Counted from the stretch's first letter, positions 52,383 to 61,027 are shown. The stretch: DNA of 64,000 bases from Gluconobacter frateurii (GCF_002723955.1 NZ_BEWN01000001.1:62001-126000), one strand, 5' to 3'. The notes: generated by a model not told the origin, from the sequence alone. Numbers and translations: made by a program.

Positions 52383-53531
52383 ATGAAGATCATCCTGCCC
52401 GACGAAACCGGCCGGAAGATGGATTACCATCTGATCGGTACTCCTGTTCCTCGCAGTGTCCTTCCTGCCAATCCGGCCCGGATCGTCTATTCGGCGGCCC
52501 ATGTCGTCGCTGATCCGTTCACGGATAATGCACCGTCCGGCCGCGCAACGATCGACTGGAAGAAAACGCTTGAGTTCCGTCGCTATCTCGTCGGCATGGG
52601 CCTTGGAATTGCGGAAGCCATGGATACGGCCCAGCGCGGCATGGGGCTGGACTGGCCCGGCGCGCTGGATCTGATCCGTCGCACCAAGGCCGAACTGCCG
52701 GATGCGATGGTCGTGAACGGTGCGGGGACAGACCATCTGGACCCGAAGGATGCACGCTCCGTCGATCATGTTCTCGCGGCGTACATGGAACAGGTCGAGG
52801 CGATCCAGAAGGTTGGCGCACGCGTCATTCTGATGGCCAGCCGTGCCCTCGTTCGCGTGGCGTCCAGTGCTGAGGACTATAAGCGGGTCTACCGCGAAGT
52901 GCTCTCTGCCTGTGATGAGCCTGTCGTTCTGCACTGGCTGAGCAAGGATTTCGATCCGGCTCTGGCTGGCTATTGGGGCACGGATGACTTCAATGAGGCA
53001 CTGGAAACAGTCCTGAGCATCATTGAAGAAAACGTCTCGAAGGTGGACGGCATCAAGATTTCCCTTCTCGACAAGGAGAAGGAAATCATCATGCGTCGTC
53101 GCCTGCCAAAAGGTGTGCGGATGTATACGGGTGATGACTTCAATTACCCGGAACTGATCGCTGGTGACGAGCAGGGCTATAGCCACGCTCTTCTCGGCAT
53201 TTTCGATCCGATCGCACCGCTTGCGGCGCGGGGCGTAAAACTGCTGGGCGAGGGCGATGTGAAAGGCTTTCACGACGCGCTCGATCCGACTGTTCCACTA
53301 GCCCGCGTGATCTTTCAGGCGCCCACGCAGTACTACAAGACGGGTGTGGTGTTTCTGGCCTGGCTGAATGGCTTTCAGGATCACTTCGTCATGCTGAACG
53401 GCGCGCAGTCCATGCGCTCCCTCCAGCATTTCACTGAGATTTTCCGTCTGGCGGATGGCTGCGGCCTGCTGCGGAATCCAGATCTAGCCGTGTACCGCAT
53501 GAAGTCGCTTCTGTCGGTGTACGGGGCCTGA
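52383..53531 (+). CDS. DUF993 family DHDPS-like aldolase/lyase
   Basis: 382 residues of the DUF993 family in the dihydrodipicolinate synthase (NAL) superfamily of Schiff-base aldolases and dehydratases. The barrel strand AMVVNGAGTDHLDP is early, HWLSKDFDPALAGYWG is in the middle, and VDGIKISLLDKEKE carries Lys225, aligned with the Schiff-base lysine of DHDPS in its GIKDS motif. TGDDFNYPELIAGD follows. No member that I know has an assigned reaction, so the product is open: retro-aldol cleavage or dehydration of a keto-acid would fit. It lies between the SDR and the TIM-barrel isomerase with spacing of a few nt, clearly in one operon. Confidence 0.85.
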   Translation: MKIILPDETGRKMDYHLIGTPVPRSVLPANPARIVYSAAHVVADPFTDNAPSGRATIDWKKTLEFRRYLVGMGLGIAEAMDTAQRGMGLDWPGALDLIRRTKAELPDAMVVNGAGTDHLDPKDARSVDHVLAAYMEQVEAIQKVGARVILMASRALVRVASSAEDYKRVYREVLSACDEPVVLHWLSKDFDPALAGYWGTDDFNEALETVLSIIEENVSKVDGIKISLLDKEKEIIMRRRLPKGVRMYTGDDFNYPELIAGDEQGYSHALLGIFDPIAPLAARGVKLLGEGDVKGFHDALDPTVPLARVIFQAPTQYYKTGVVFLAWLNGFQDHFVMLNGAQSMRSLQHFTEIFRLADGCGLLRNPDLAVYRMKSLLSVYGA

Positions 53532-53533
53532 TT

Positions 53534-54391
53534 ATGCGGGACTTTCGCCACGATCATTCGGCTATCGCCCTCAATACCGCAACGCTTGGCCATAATGTAC
53601 CGGGTGTCGGGGCAGGGTGGTCACCGGAACAGACGATTGACGCCTGTGCCGAACGTGGCATTGGCGGGATCGTGTTCTGGCGGCGGGAGATCGAAGGCCG
53701 GGCTGCGGAAATCGGAGACCGGGCGCGCCAGGCTGGCGTAAAGGTTGTTGGCCTGTGCCGGACGCCGTTTCTGGTCGGGCCGCTGGGTCTTCAGGCTGAA
53801 GAGGCGATCCTGTCGGATTTCCGCCAGTCCATCGACCAGACGGCTGAGCTTGGAACCGATGTTCTGACCATTGTTGTCGGTGGTGTGGAAACCGGCACGA
53901 AGGGCGTAACCCGCAGCCTGGACATCGTGGCGGACCGGATGGCGAAGGCCATTCCCTACGCTGAAGCCTGTGGTGTGAAACTCGCGCTGGAGCCGTTGCA
54001 CCCGGCCTATGCCGGAGACCGCTCCTGCCTCACGACTACTCGTGACGCCCTGGATCTGTGTGACCTTCTGGGGTCGGACAGCGTGGGCGTTGCGATCGAT
54101 ATCTACCATGTGTGGTGGGACACGGACCTGCCACGCCAGCTCGCTCGTGCGGGAAACCGCATTCTGGGCTTTCACCTCTGTGACTGGCTTGTTCCTACAA
54201 CTGACATCCTGCTTGACCGCGGGATGATGGGGGACGGTGTTGCAGACCTGCGGGGGATCCGCAGGGAGGTGGAAGCCGCCGGGTATTCCGGCTTCTGCGA
54301 GGTGGAAATCTTTTCCGCGAATAACTGGTGGAAGCGCCACCCGGCTGACGTGCTGGACACGATGGTCGAACGCTTCCGCACTGTCTGCTGA
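53534..54391 (+). CDS. Sugar-phosphate isomerase/epimerase-like TIM barrel (AP endonuclease family 2)
   Basis: 285 residues of the xylose-isomerase-like TIM-barrel family (COG1082). Metal-binding pattern: [17 protein letters not shown] (Glu and His), [15 protein letters not shown] (Asp and His), [10 protein letters not shown] and [14 protein letters not shown] (final Glu). The name covers isomerases, epimerases and 3-keto-glycoside hydrolases; here only an aldose/keto-acid rearrangement or lyase role can be inferred. The gene starts 2 nt after the DUF993 stop. The pairing of DUF993 with this family is the main clue to their joint reaction. Confidence 0.85.
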   Translation: MRDFRHDHSAIALNTATLGHNVPGVGAGWSPEQTIDACAERGIGGIVFWRREIEGRAAEIGDRARQAGVKVVGLCRTPFLVGPLGLQAEEAILSDFRQSIDQTAELGTDVLTIVVGGVETGTKGVTRSLDIVADRMAKAIPYAEACGVKLALEPLHPAYAGDRSCLTTTRDALDLCDLLGSDSVGVAIDIYHVWWDTDLPRQLARAGNRILGFHLCDWLVPTTDILLDRGMMGDGVADLRGIRREVEAAGYSGFCEVEIFSANNWWKRHPADVLDTMVERFRTVC

Positions 54392-54407
54392 CCCATCGGA
54401 GGGCATC

Positions 54408-55169
54408 ATGAAGATCCTCGTCCCTGTCAAACGTGTCGTCGATTACAACGTCCGCATCCGCGTAAAGGGTGACGGATCTGGGGTCGAGCTTGCGAACGTC
54501 AAGATGTCGGTCAATCCGTTTGACGAAATCGCCATCGAAGAAGCCGTCCGTCTCAAGGAAAAAGGCATCGCCACGGAAGTGGTTGCTGTCTCCATCGGTG
54601 TGCCGCAGGCGAAAGAAACACTGCGCACCGTGCTCGCCATGGGCGCGGACCGCGCCATTTTCGTCGAAGCCACAACAGATGTGAATGTGGATATCGAGCC
54701 TCTCGCCGTCGCCAAACTGCTGGCGAAGGTGATTGAGGATGAGAAACCGAACCTCGTCATCGCGGGCAAGCAGGCCATCGATAACGACATGAACGCGACC
54801 GGCCAGATGCTCGCTGCCCTGCTGGGCTGGGGGCAGGCAACCTTCGCGTCATCCGTCGAGATTGAGGGCGAAAGCGCAACCGTCAGCCGTGAGGTTGATG
54901 GAGGTCTTCAGACGATCCGTGTGAAACTGCCCGCCATCATCACGTCGGATCTGCGCCTGAACGAGCCGCGCTATGTCGCTCTGCCCAACATCATGAAGGC
55001 CAAGAAGAAGCCGCTTGAAGAACGCAAGGCGTCTGACCTTGGTGTGGATATTGCGCCCCGTCTGAAGGTCATCCGCACGGCTGAACCGCCTCAGCGTCAG
55101 GCGGGTGTGAAGGTCAGTTCCGTTGATGAGCTGGTTTCGAAACTCAAGACTGAAGCAGGAGTGATCTGA
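54408..55169 (+). CDS. etfB: Electron transfer flavoprotein beta subunit
   Basis: 253 residues, the normal EtfB length. It binds AMP and forms the ETF heterodimer that takes electrons from acyl-CoA dehydrogenases. The N-terminus is [20 protein letters not shown], with [23 protein letters not shown], and the signature is [23 protein letters not shown] and [27 protein letters not shown] precedes the ATG 16 nt after the isomerase gene stop. The reading frame runs further upstream, but only within the preceding gene. The stop overlaps the etfA ATG by one base. Confidence 0.96.
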   Translation: MKILVPVKRVVDYNVRIRVKGDGSGVELANVKMSVNPFDEIAIEEAVRLKEKGIATEVVAVSIGVPQAKETLRTVLAMGADRAIFVEATTDVNVDIEPLAVAKLLAKVIEDEKPNLVIAGKQAIDNDMNATGQMLAALLGWGQATFASSVEIEGESATVSREVDGGLQTIRVKLPAIITSDLRLNEPRYVALPNIMKAKKKPLEERKASDLGVDIAPRLKVIRTAEPPQRQAGVKVSSVDELVSKLKTEAGVI

Positions 55170-56095
55170 TGTCTGTTCTGCTGCTCGCTGAAGTGGCCAA
55201 TGGCCACCTCGCTACCGATACCGTTGCCAAGGCCCTTTCCGCCGTCAAAGCACTGGGTGATGTAACGGTTCTCATTGCCACCCAGAACGGTGCGGATGCT
55301 GCTGCTGAAGCTGCAAAGCTCGATGGTGTGTCCAAGGTTCTGCTGGCGGATGACGCGTCTCTGGCCCATGAACTGGCTGAACCTGTCGCCGCCCTCATCG
55401 TGTCTCTGGCTTCCGGCTACAGCCATATCGCTGCGGGCTCGACGGCATTTTCCAAGAATGTTCTGCCACGCGTTGCCGCTTTGTTGGATGTCATGATCCT
55501 GTCAGACGTGACGGCCGTGAAGGATGCCGAGACGTTTGATCGCCCAGTCTATGCGGGCAATGCAATCCAGACGGTACAGTCCTCTGATCCGGTGAAGGTT
55601 TTCACCATTCGTACGGCGGCTTTCTCGGCTGTTGGCGGAGGTGGCTCTGCCAATGTGGAAAATGTCTCCGCTCCTGCTGATCCTGGTCTGTCGTCCTGGG
55701 TGGAAGACAAGGCGGTTGAATCCGAACGTCCGGAGCTGACGGCTGCCAAGAACATCGTCTCAGGTGGCCGTGGCGTCGGATCGAAAGAGAACTTCGACAC
55801 CATCGCCAAGCTTGCGGACAAGCTGAATGCCGCCATCGGCGCCAGCCGTGCTGCTGTGGATGCCGGATATGCGCCGAATGACTGGCAGGTCGGGCAGACG
55901 GGCAAGATCGTGGCGCCTGATCTGTATATCGCGGTCGGTATTTCCGGGGCGATCCAGCATCTGGCGGGCATGAAGGATTCCCGGGTGATCGTCGCCATCA
56001 ACAAGGACGAAGACGCCCCGATTTTCCAAGTCGCGGATTACGGGCTGGTGGGAGATCTTTTCACCATCCTTCCCGAACTGACGGCAAAACTCTGA
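55169..56095 (+). CDS. etfA: Electron transfer flavoprotein alpha subunit
   Basis: 308-residue FAD-binding subunit of ETF. The N-terminal half ([15 protein letters not shown]...) is the alpha/beta domain. The C-terminal FAD domain has [86 protein letters not shown], where [10 protein letters not shown] contacts FAD. One base overlaps etfB, so the subunits are made in step. It precedes ETF:ubiquinone oxidoreductase by 34 nt. The set completes the path from acyl-CoA dehydrogenase to the quinone pool. Confidence 0.97.
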   Translation: MSVLLLAEVANGHLATDTVAKALSAVKALGDVTVLIATQNGADAAAEAAKLDGVSKVLLADDASLAHELAEPVAALIVSLASGYSHIAAGSTAFSKNVLPRVAALLDVMILSDVTAVKDAETFDRPVYAGNAIQTVQSSDPVKVFTIRTAAFSAVGGGGSANVENVSAPADPGLSSWVEDKAVESERPELTAAKNIVSGGRGVGSKENFDTIAKLADKLNAAIGASRAAVDAGYAPNDWQVGQTGKIVAPDLYIAVGISGAIQHLAGMKDSRVIVAINKDEDAPIFQVADYGLVGDLFTILPELTAKL

Positions 56096-56129
56096 CAGGC
56101 CCTGGCGGCCTGCAGGGAGGAGAAAGACC

Positions 56130-57782
56130 ATGACTACGATCGAACGGGAAAGCATGGACTATGACGTTGTCATCGTCGGCGCTGGCCCTGCCGGTCTCTC
56201 CGCGGCGATCCGGCTCAAACAGAACGAGCCGGACCTCTCCGTGGTCGTACTGGATAAGGGGTCTGAAGTCGGTGCGCATATCCTGTCAGGCGCGGTCATT
56301 GATCCGTGCGCGCTGGATGTGCTGCTCCCTGACTGGCGGACCATGGACGCGCCCATCACCGTACCGGTGAGGGAAGACAATTTCTTCCTGCTGACGGAAA
56401 AGAGCCAGATCCGCCTGCCGAACAGCATGATGCCGAAACTCATGGACAACCATGGGAATTACATCGTCTCCCTCGGGAATGTCTGTCGCTGGCTGGCACA
56501 GGTCGCGGAAGGCCTGGAGGTGGAAATCTTTCCCGGTATGGCGGCGAGCGAGATCGTTTATGACGAGCAGGGGCGCGTTGCGGGTGTTGTGGCTGGCGAG
56601 TTTGGGAAGAACCCGGATGGAACGCCGGGCGATGCCTACGAGCCGGGTATGGAGCTTCGCGGGAAATACGTATTCTTCGCGGAAGGGGCGCGGGGGTCAC
56701 TGGCCCGTCAGTTGATGGACCGGTTCGCGCTTTCCGAGGGTAAAGACCCGCAGAAATTCGGGTTGGGCCTCAAGGAAATCTGGGAAATCGATCCCGCCAA
56801 GCATCTTGAAGGCACGGTCACGCACACCATGGGCTGGCCGCTGAACAGCAAAGCCGGTGGCGGGTCCTTCATCTACCATCTCGACAACAATCAGGTCTGC
56901 GTCGGGTTTGTGGTCCATCTTGGCTATGAAAATCCTTATCTGGACCCATATCGCGAGTTTCAGGAATTCAAGCACCATCCGATGGTGGCTGAACTACTGA
57001 AGGGCGGAAAACGTGTGGCCTATGGGGCTCGTGCGCTTTCGGAAGGCGGTTGGCAGTCCATCCCCAAGGTAACTTTCCCGGGTGGTGTGCTGCTGGGTTG
57101 TTCGGCCGGGTTGGTGAATGTCCCGCGCATCAAGGGTAGCCACAACGCCATTTTCTCCGGTATCGCTGCAGCGGACGCGGCACGCTCCGCTCTGGCTGCG
57201 GGTCGGGCACACGATGAACTGACGGCCTATGAAGACGAACTTCGCAACGGCCCTGTTGGCGCTGACCTCAAACCTGTTCGCAACGTCAAACCGCTCTGGG
57301 AGCGTTTCGGGCTAGTCGGGGGCGTCGCACTCGGTGGCCTTGATATGTGGATGACGAGCCTGATCGGGTATTCCCCGTTCCGGACCCTTCACCATGGCAA
57401 ATCCGATGCCGCCGCAACCGGTCTGGCCTCGCAGTTCAAGCGGATCGACTATCGCAAACCGGATGGCGAACTGAGCTTTGATCGGACGACCAACGTGGCG
57501 TTCTCCTTCACGAACCATGAAGAACGCCAGCCGTGCCATCTGACACTGCGTGATCCCTCCATCCCGATAGCGGTTAATCTGCCGCTCTATGATGAGCCGG
57601 CGCAGCGATATTGCCCGGCGGGTGTCTATGAAGTGCTGCGTCCGGAAAATGAACAGCCACGTTTTCAGATCAACTTCCAGAACTGCGTGCACTGTAAAAC
57701 CTGCGATATCAAAGATCCAAGTCAGAATATCGTCTGGAAAACACCACAAGGTGGTGATGGTCCAAACTATCCGAACATGTAA
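56130..57782 (+). CDS. Electron transfer flavoprotein-ubiquinone oxidoreductase
   Basis: 550-residue, monotopic inner-membrane flavo-iron-sulfur enzyme that oxidises reduced ETF and reduces ubiquinone. The FAD motif is VVIVGAGPAGLSAAIRLKQ near residue 13. The quinone/membrane region is around GWPLNSKAGGGSFIYHL...GFVVHLGYENPYLDPY. The 4Fe-4S ligands are Cys495 (YCPAGVY) and Cys519, Cys522, Cys525 in NCVHCKTCDIKDP. An RBS GGAGGAGAAAG lies before the ATG. It ends the long gene run that begins at the CoA-transferase; an AT-rich hairpin follows. Confidence 0.96.
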   Translation: MTTIERESMDYDVVIVGAGPAGLSAAIRLKQNEPDLSVVVLDKGSEVGAHILSGAVIDPCALDVLLPDWRTMDAPITVPVREDNFFLLTEKSQIRLPNSMMPKLMDNHGNYIVSLGNVCRWLAQVAEGLEVEIFPGMAASEIVYDEQGRVAGVVAGEFGKNPDGTPGDAYEPGMELRGKYVFFAEGARGSLARQLMDRFALSEGKDPQKFGLGLKEIWEIDPAKHLEGTVTHTMGWPLNSKAGGGSFIYHLDNNQVCVGFVVHLGYENPYLDPYREFQEFKHHPMVAELLKGGKRVAYGARALSEGGWQSIPKVTFPGGVLLGCSAGLVNVPRIKGSHNAIFSGIAAADAARSALAAGRAHDELTAYEDELRNGPVGADLKPVRNVKPLWERFGLVGGVALGGLDMWMTSLIGYSPFRTLHHGKSDAAATGLASQFKRIDYRKPDGELSFDRTTNVAFSFTNHEERQPCHLTLRDPSIPIAVNLPLYDEPAQRYCPAGVYEVLRPENEQPRFQINFQNCVHCKTCDIKDPSQNIVWKTPQGGDGPNYPNM

Positions 57783-57787
57783 AACTT

Positions 57788-57821
57788 AAATAAAGAGAAA
57801 TAAAAACATTCTCTTTTATTT
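57788..57821 (+). terminator. AT-rich stem-loop after the ETF-QO gene
   Basis: Arms AAATAAAGAGAA and TTCTCTTTTATTT around an AT loop, 6 nt after the stop. The pairing is long but weak (A/T), followed by further T-rich sequence. It is a possible terminator. Confidence 0.45.
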
Positions 57822-57867
57822 GATTTTACCTGAGGGGATAACTCTAGAACATGAACAGTTAAAGGTT

Positions 57868-57884
57868 GTTCCCATAATGGGAAC
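57868..57884. promoter_or_regulatory. Perfect palindrome before the sugar porter gene
   Basis: GTTCCCATAATGGGAAC has 8-bp arms with one central base and ends 21 nt before the porter ATG. A nested GAACA-N9-TGTTC repeat overlaps its left side (57853-57871). It is a likely repressor operator; no regulator gene is adjacent. Confidence 0.6.
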
Positions 57885-57905
57885 CTGAAGAAGAGGAACA
57901 AGGCA

Positions 57906-59303
57906 ATGAGTGGCATAGACCTTTCGGCATCGCCGCCAGTGTCCCTGAATGGTAAAAGTGTTCTGACCGCAATTCTGGCTGCGGTCGCGGGGCTGATGTT
58001 CGGCCTCGATCTCGGTGTGATTTCAGGCGCCCTGAAATTCATCGGTCAGGAATTCAACGTGACGGATTTCGGCAAGGAATGCATTGTTTCGGCCATGATG
58101 GTCGGGGCGGCGCTGGGCGCAGTTTCTGGCGGGCGGCTCTCTTTCCTCTTCGGCCGCAAACGCCTGCTGCTGTCTTCCGCTTTTCTGTTCGTTTTAGGCT
58201 CGCTGCTCTGCGCGCTGGCAACGTCCGTCACGTTTCTCATCATCGGACGGATGGTGCTGGGCGTGTCTGTTGGCATCGCGAGCTTTACCGCTCCACTTTA
58301 CATCTCCGAGATCGCCCATCAGCACTACCGCGGGTCTCTGATCTCGGTTTATCAGCTCATGATCACGGTCGGGATTTTCGTAGCATTCATCTCCGATGCG
58401 CTGCTGGCGTATTCTGGTTCCTGGCGCTGGATGCTGGGGATCGTGGCCATCCCCGGCGTAGTGTTTTTGCTGGGTGTGCTTCTGCTGCCGGACAGCCCGC
58501 GCTGGCTGGTTCTGCGTGGCCGCAAGGACGAGGCCTTCACGGTCCTGCATCAGCTCCGTGGTCATGAAGGTGAAGCACGTTCTGAAATTGCAGACATTGA
58601 GGAGCAGCTTGCCCAGATCGAGGGTGGGTACGGCCTCTTTAAGGCCAATGCGAATTTCCGTCGTTCCGTGTTTCTCGGGGTTCTGCTTCAGACCATGCAG
58701 CAGTTCACGGGGATCATCGTGGTCATGTACTACGCCCCGCGCATCTTCGAAGTCGCAGGCTTTGGCGATAATGCGGCCATGTGGGGTACGGCGATAGTGG
58801 GACTGGTGAATGTGCTCTCCACGTTCATAGCCATCGGCTTCGTGGACAAATGGGGCCGTCGCCCGATGCTGATTGCCGGTTTTGTCATCATGACGATCGG
58901 CATGTTTACAGTCGGCACGATCCTTTACTTCGGAACGGGGAACAGCGAACTCGCCCGCTATGGTGCCGTGGTGATGCTGCTGGCCTTTATCGTGGGCTTT
59001 GCGTTCTCCGCCGGGCCGTTGGTGTGGATCCTGTGTTCGGAAGTGCAGCCCATCAAGGGCCGTGACTTCGGTATTGCCTGTTCCACCTTCACCAACTGGC
59101 TCACGAACATGATCGTTGGCCTGACATTCCTGACGCTCCTGAACACGATCGGCAACGCTCAGACCTTCTGGATGTACGCCGCTTTCAATGCATTCTTCAT
59201 CTACCTGACCCTGAAATTCGTGCCTGAAACGCGTGGTGTTTCTCTCGAGCAGATCGAGCGGAATCTCATGGCCGGCAAACCCCTTAACCGGATCGGCCTG
59301 TGA
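57906..59303 (+). CDS. MFS sugar porter (SP family, GalP/XylE-like)
   Basis: 465-residue, twelve-helix proton-linked sugar transporter in the inner membrane. Signatures of the SP family: GRLSFLFGRKRLLLSSAFLFVLGS after TM2, GRMVLGVSVGIASFTAPLYISEIA, PDSPRWLVLRGRKDEAF before the central loop, and PETRGVSLEQIERNLM at the end. GAGGA lies about 10 nt before the ATG. Its place after the sorbose/sugar-acid genes suggests uptake of L-sorbose, sorbitol or another hexitol/keto-sugar, but the family does not tell the substrate. A palindrome immediately upstream implies separate regulation. Confidence 0.93.
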   Translation: MSGIDLSASPPVSLNGKSVLTAILAAVAGLMFGLDLGVISGALKFIGQEFNVTDFGKECIVSAMMVGAALGAVSGGRLSFLFGRKRLLLSSAFLFVLGSLLCALATSVTFLIIGRMVLGVSVGIASFTAPLYISEIAHQHYRGSLISVYQLMITVGIFVAFISDALLAYSGSWRWMLGIVAIPGVVFLLGVLLLPDSPRWLVLRGRKDEAFTVLHQLRGHEGEARSEIADIEEQLAQIEGGYGLFKANANFRRSVFLGVLLQTMQQFTGIIVVMYYAPRIFEVAGFGDNAAMWGTAIVGLVNVLSTFIAIGFVDKWGRRPMLIAGFVIMTIGMFTVGTILYFGTGNSELARYGAVVMLLAFIVGFAFSAGPLVWILCSEVQPIKGRDFGIACSTFTNWLTNMIVGLTFLTLLNTIGNAQTFWMYAAFNAFFIYLTLKFVPETRGVSLEQIERNLMAGKPLNRIGL

Positions 59304-59334
59304 CACCGCGTTCTGACATCACTTCTGGCAAGAC

Positions 59335-59398
59335 TGTCCCGGTGCGCTCACGCCTGCCGGGACAAACCGCTGCCGTGGCTTCTTCCCATCAGCGGTTT
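59335..59398 (+). other. Two tandem stem-loops between the porter and gap
   Basis: First hairpin TGTCCCGG / CCGGGACA (59335-59364); the second, AAACCGCTG / CAGCGGTTT (59364-59398), ends in TTTT and lies just 22 nt before the gap ATG. The first is a probable porter 3' end. The second is in the gap leader. Confidence 0.5.
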
Positions 59399-59420
59399 TC
59401 CTTCACGGAGACCCAAGACA

Positions 59421-60440
59421 ATGACAGTAAAAATCGCCATTAACGGCTTTGGCCGTATTGGCAGGCTGGCCCTTCGCAGCATTGTTGAAACAGGACGGCA
59501 GGACGTTACGCCCGTCGGGATCAACGGGCCGGGGTCGGCGGAAGACAAAGTGCACATGCTGGTCTATGACAGTGTGCATGGCCGGATGCCAGGTGAGGTC
59601 CAGCTTGAAGGGGACATGCTCACCATCCGGCATAACGGCAGAACCTATGGCCCCATTCGTGTCTCTTCCGAGCGTGATCCGTCAAAAGTCCCCTTCGAAG
59701 GGGTGGACGTGGCGCTTGAATGTTCGGGTCTGTTCACCACGAAGGAAAAAGCCTCCCTTCTGATTGAGGCAGGTGCCCGCAAGGTTCTGATTTCCGCACC
59801 GGGAACGGACGTCGACGCCACCATCGTCTATGGCGTGAACAACGACATGCTGACGTCGGACATGACAGTCATTTCCAACGCGTCCTGCACGACCAACTGT
59901 CTCGCTCCGCTGGTGAAGGTATTGGACGATAATTTCGGCATCGACTGCGGTTACATGGTGACGATCCATTCCTACACCGGAGACCAGCAGATTGTGGACC
60001 GCCGTCACCGCGATCTCCGGCGCGCACGCTCGGCAGCCCTGAACATGGTTCCAACCTCAACAGGGGCCGCCAAGGCCATCGGGCTGGTGCTTCCCCATCT
60101 GAAAGGTCGTTTGGATGGAACCTCCATCCGTGTTCCGACGCCGAACGTCTCACTGGTTTCACTCGATTTCCTGTCCCGCAACCCGCCTGAGACACCAAAG
60201 GACGTGAACCGCGTCATGCAGGACGCGGCCAAGGGGGCCTTGAAAGGTGTGCTGGCTTATAGCGATGCGCCTCTGGTCAGCAGTGACTTCAATCATTCGC
60301 CAGCATCTTCCAATTTCGATGCGACACAGACGGCGATCATGGAATGCGGGCGGATGGTGCGCGTGTGTGCCTGGTATGACAACGAATGGGGCTTTTCGAA
60401 CCGCATGATCGACACGTCCGTCCTGTTTGGGGCGACGTGA
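59421..60440 (+). CDS. gap: Glyceraldehyde-3-phosphate dehydrogenase, type I
   Basis: 339-residue glycolytic/Calvin-type GAPDH. The Rossmann start is IAINGFGRIGRLALRS, catalytic Cys156 lies in SNASCTTNCLAP, the catalytic His is in IHSYTGDQQ, and the C-terminal WYDNEWGFSNRM is intact. The acidic residue that normally follows the second strand and sets NAD preference (Asp in INDL of NAD enzymes) is Gly36 here in GINGPGSAED, so NADP use or dual use is plausible but unproven. A terminator follows the stop by 38 nt. Confidence 0.95.
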   Translation: MTVKIAINGFGRIGRLALRSIVETGRQDVTPVGINGPGSAEDKVHMLVYDSVHGRMPGEVQLEGDMLTIRHNGRTYGPIRVSSERDPSKVPFEGVDVALECSGLFTTKEKASLLIEAGARKVLISAPGTDVDATIVYGVNNDMLTSDMTVISNASCTTNCLAPLVKVLDDNFGIDCGYMVTIHSYTGDQQIVDRRHRDLRRARSAALNMVPTSTGAAKAIGLVLPHLKGRLDGTSIRVPTPNVSLVSLDFLSRNPPETPKDVNRVMQDAAKGALKGVLAYSDAPLVSSDFNHSPASSNFDATQTAIMECGRMVRVCAWYDNEWGFSNRMIDTSVLFGAT

Positions 60441-60478
60441 GTCAGGCGGATATTTGTTTCAGAGTATGGAACGGAGCA

Positions 60479-60511
60479 TAAAAGCACTTTCCTGAATGGA
60501 GGGTGCTTTTT
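60479..60511 (+). terminator. Terminator of gap that contains the next gene's SD
   Basis: AAAAGCAC / GTGCTTTT arms with internal partial pairing and a T-run at the right edge. GGAGGG, the only good Shine-Dalgarno for the following gene, lies in the right arm, and the next ATG starts 2 nt after the T-run. Confidence 0.65.
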
Positions 60512-60513
60512 CC

Positions 60514-60978
60514 ATGATGTCCCGTCTGAAACTTCTGGCACTAATGGCCTGCCTTGGCGCGCCACTCGCGGCGTCTGCCCAGAGCGTGGGTTCCATGCCA
60601 GCGACTTGCGACAACGCGAAATTCCTGAACGACCAGCAGACTTTCGAGCAACGCGGCGCCACCCGGACGGATCTTCCGGAACATATCTGCGGACGTGTTA
60701 TTGCGGTGGCCCAGCGGGCGCAAAGAACGCGCAGCGGCTGGCATGGCTATTTCTACCTTGATGTCGGACAGGGCGTTTCCATCCGGATTGTGTCCGGGCT
60801 CGATGAGATGAGCGCCCCTCAATGGCCGTGGGTCCAGAAGGGCGACACTGTTGAAGTGCAGGGCCGCTATTACTATGACAGCCTGCGCAAGCAGGGCATT
60901 GACTGGACGCATCACGGCACGAGCCGCAAATGGCCCTGGGCCGGGTATGTGACCGTTAACGGGCATCGCTACGAATAA
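60514..60978 (+). CDS. Exported DUF3465 (OB-fold) protein
   Basis: 154 residues. The Sec signal is MMSRLKLLALMACLGAPLAASAQS. A small OB-fold-like domain follows: GRVIAVAQRAQRTRSGWHGYFYLDVGQGVSIRIVSGLDE...KGDTVEVQGRYYYDS...IDWTHHGTSRKWPWAGYVTVNGHRYE. The WTHH-x-W-x-GY/VTVNGxxYE ending fits DUF3465, a periplasmic family with no assigned role. Two Cys residues (at about 34 and 61) might pair. ATG 60514 or 60517 may be used; GGAGGG at 60498 lies in the preceding terminator stem. Confidence 0.78.
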   Translation: MMSRLKLLALMACLGAPLAASAQSVGSMPATCDNAKFLNDQQTFEQRGATRTDLPEHICGRVIAVAQRAQRTRSGWHGYFYLDVGQGVSIRIVSGLDEMSAPQWPWVQKGDTVEVQGRYYYDSLRKQGIDWTHHGTSRKWPWAGYVTVNGHRYE

Positions 60979-61013
60979 AAAAAGCCCCGGAGGATGATCC
61001 TCCGGGGCTTTTT
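60977..61013. terminator. Bidirectional terminator between DUF3465 gene and clpA
   Basis: Perfect stem GCCCCGGAGGAT / ATCCTCCGGGGC flanked by A-run and T-run, between two convergent stops; suits both transcripts. Confidence 0.95.
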
Positions 61014-61027
61014 CCTGACAAGACGAC

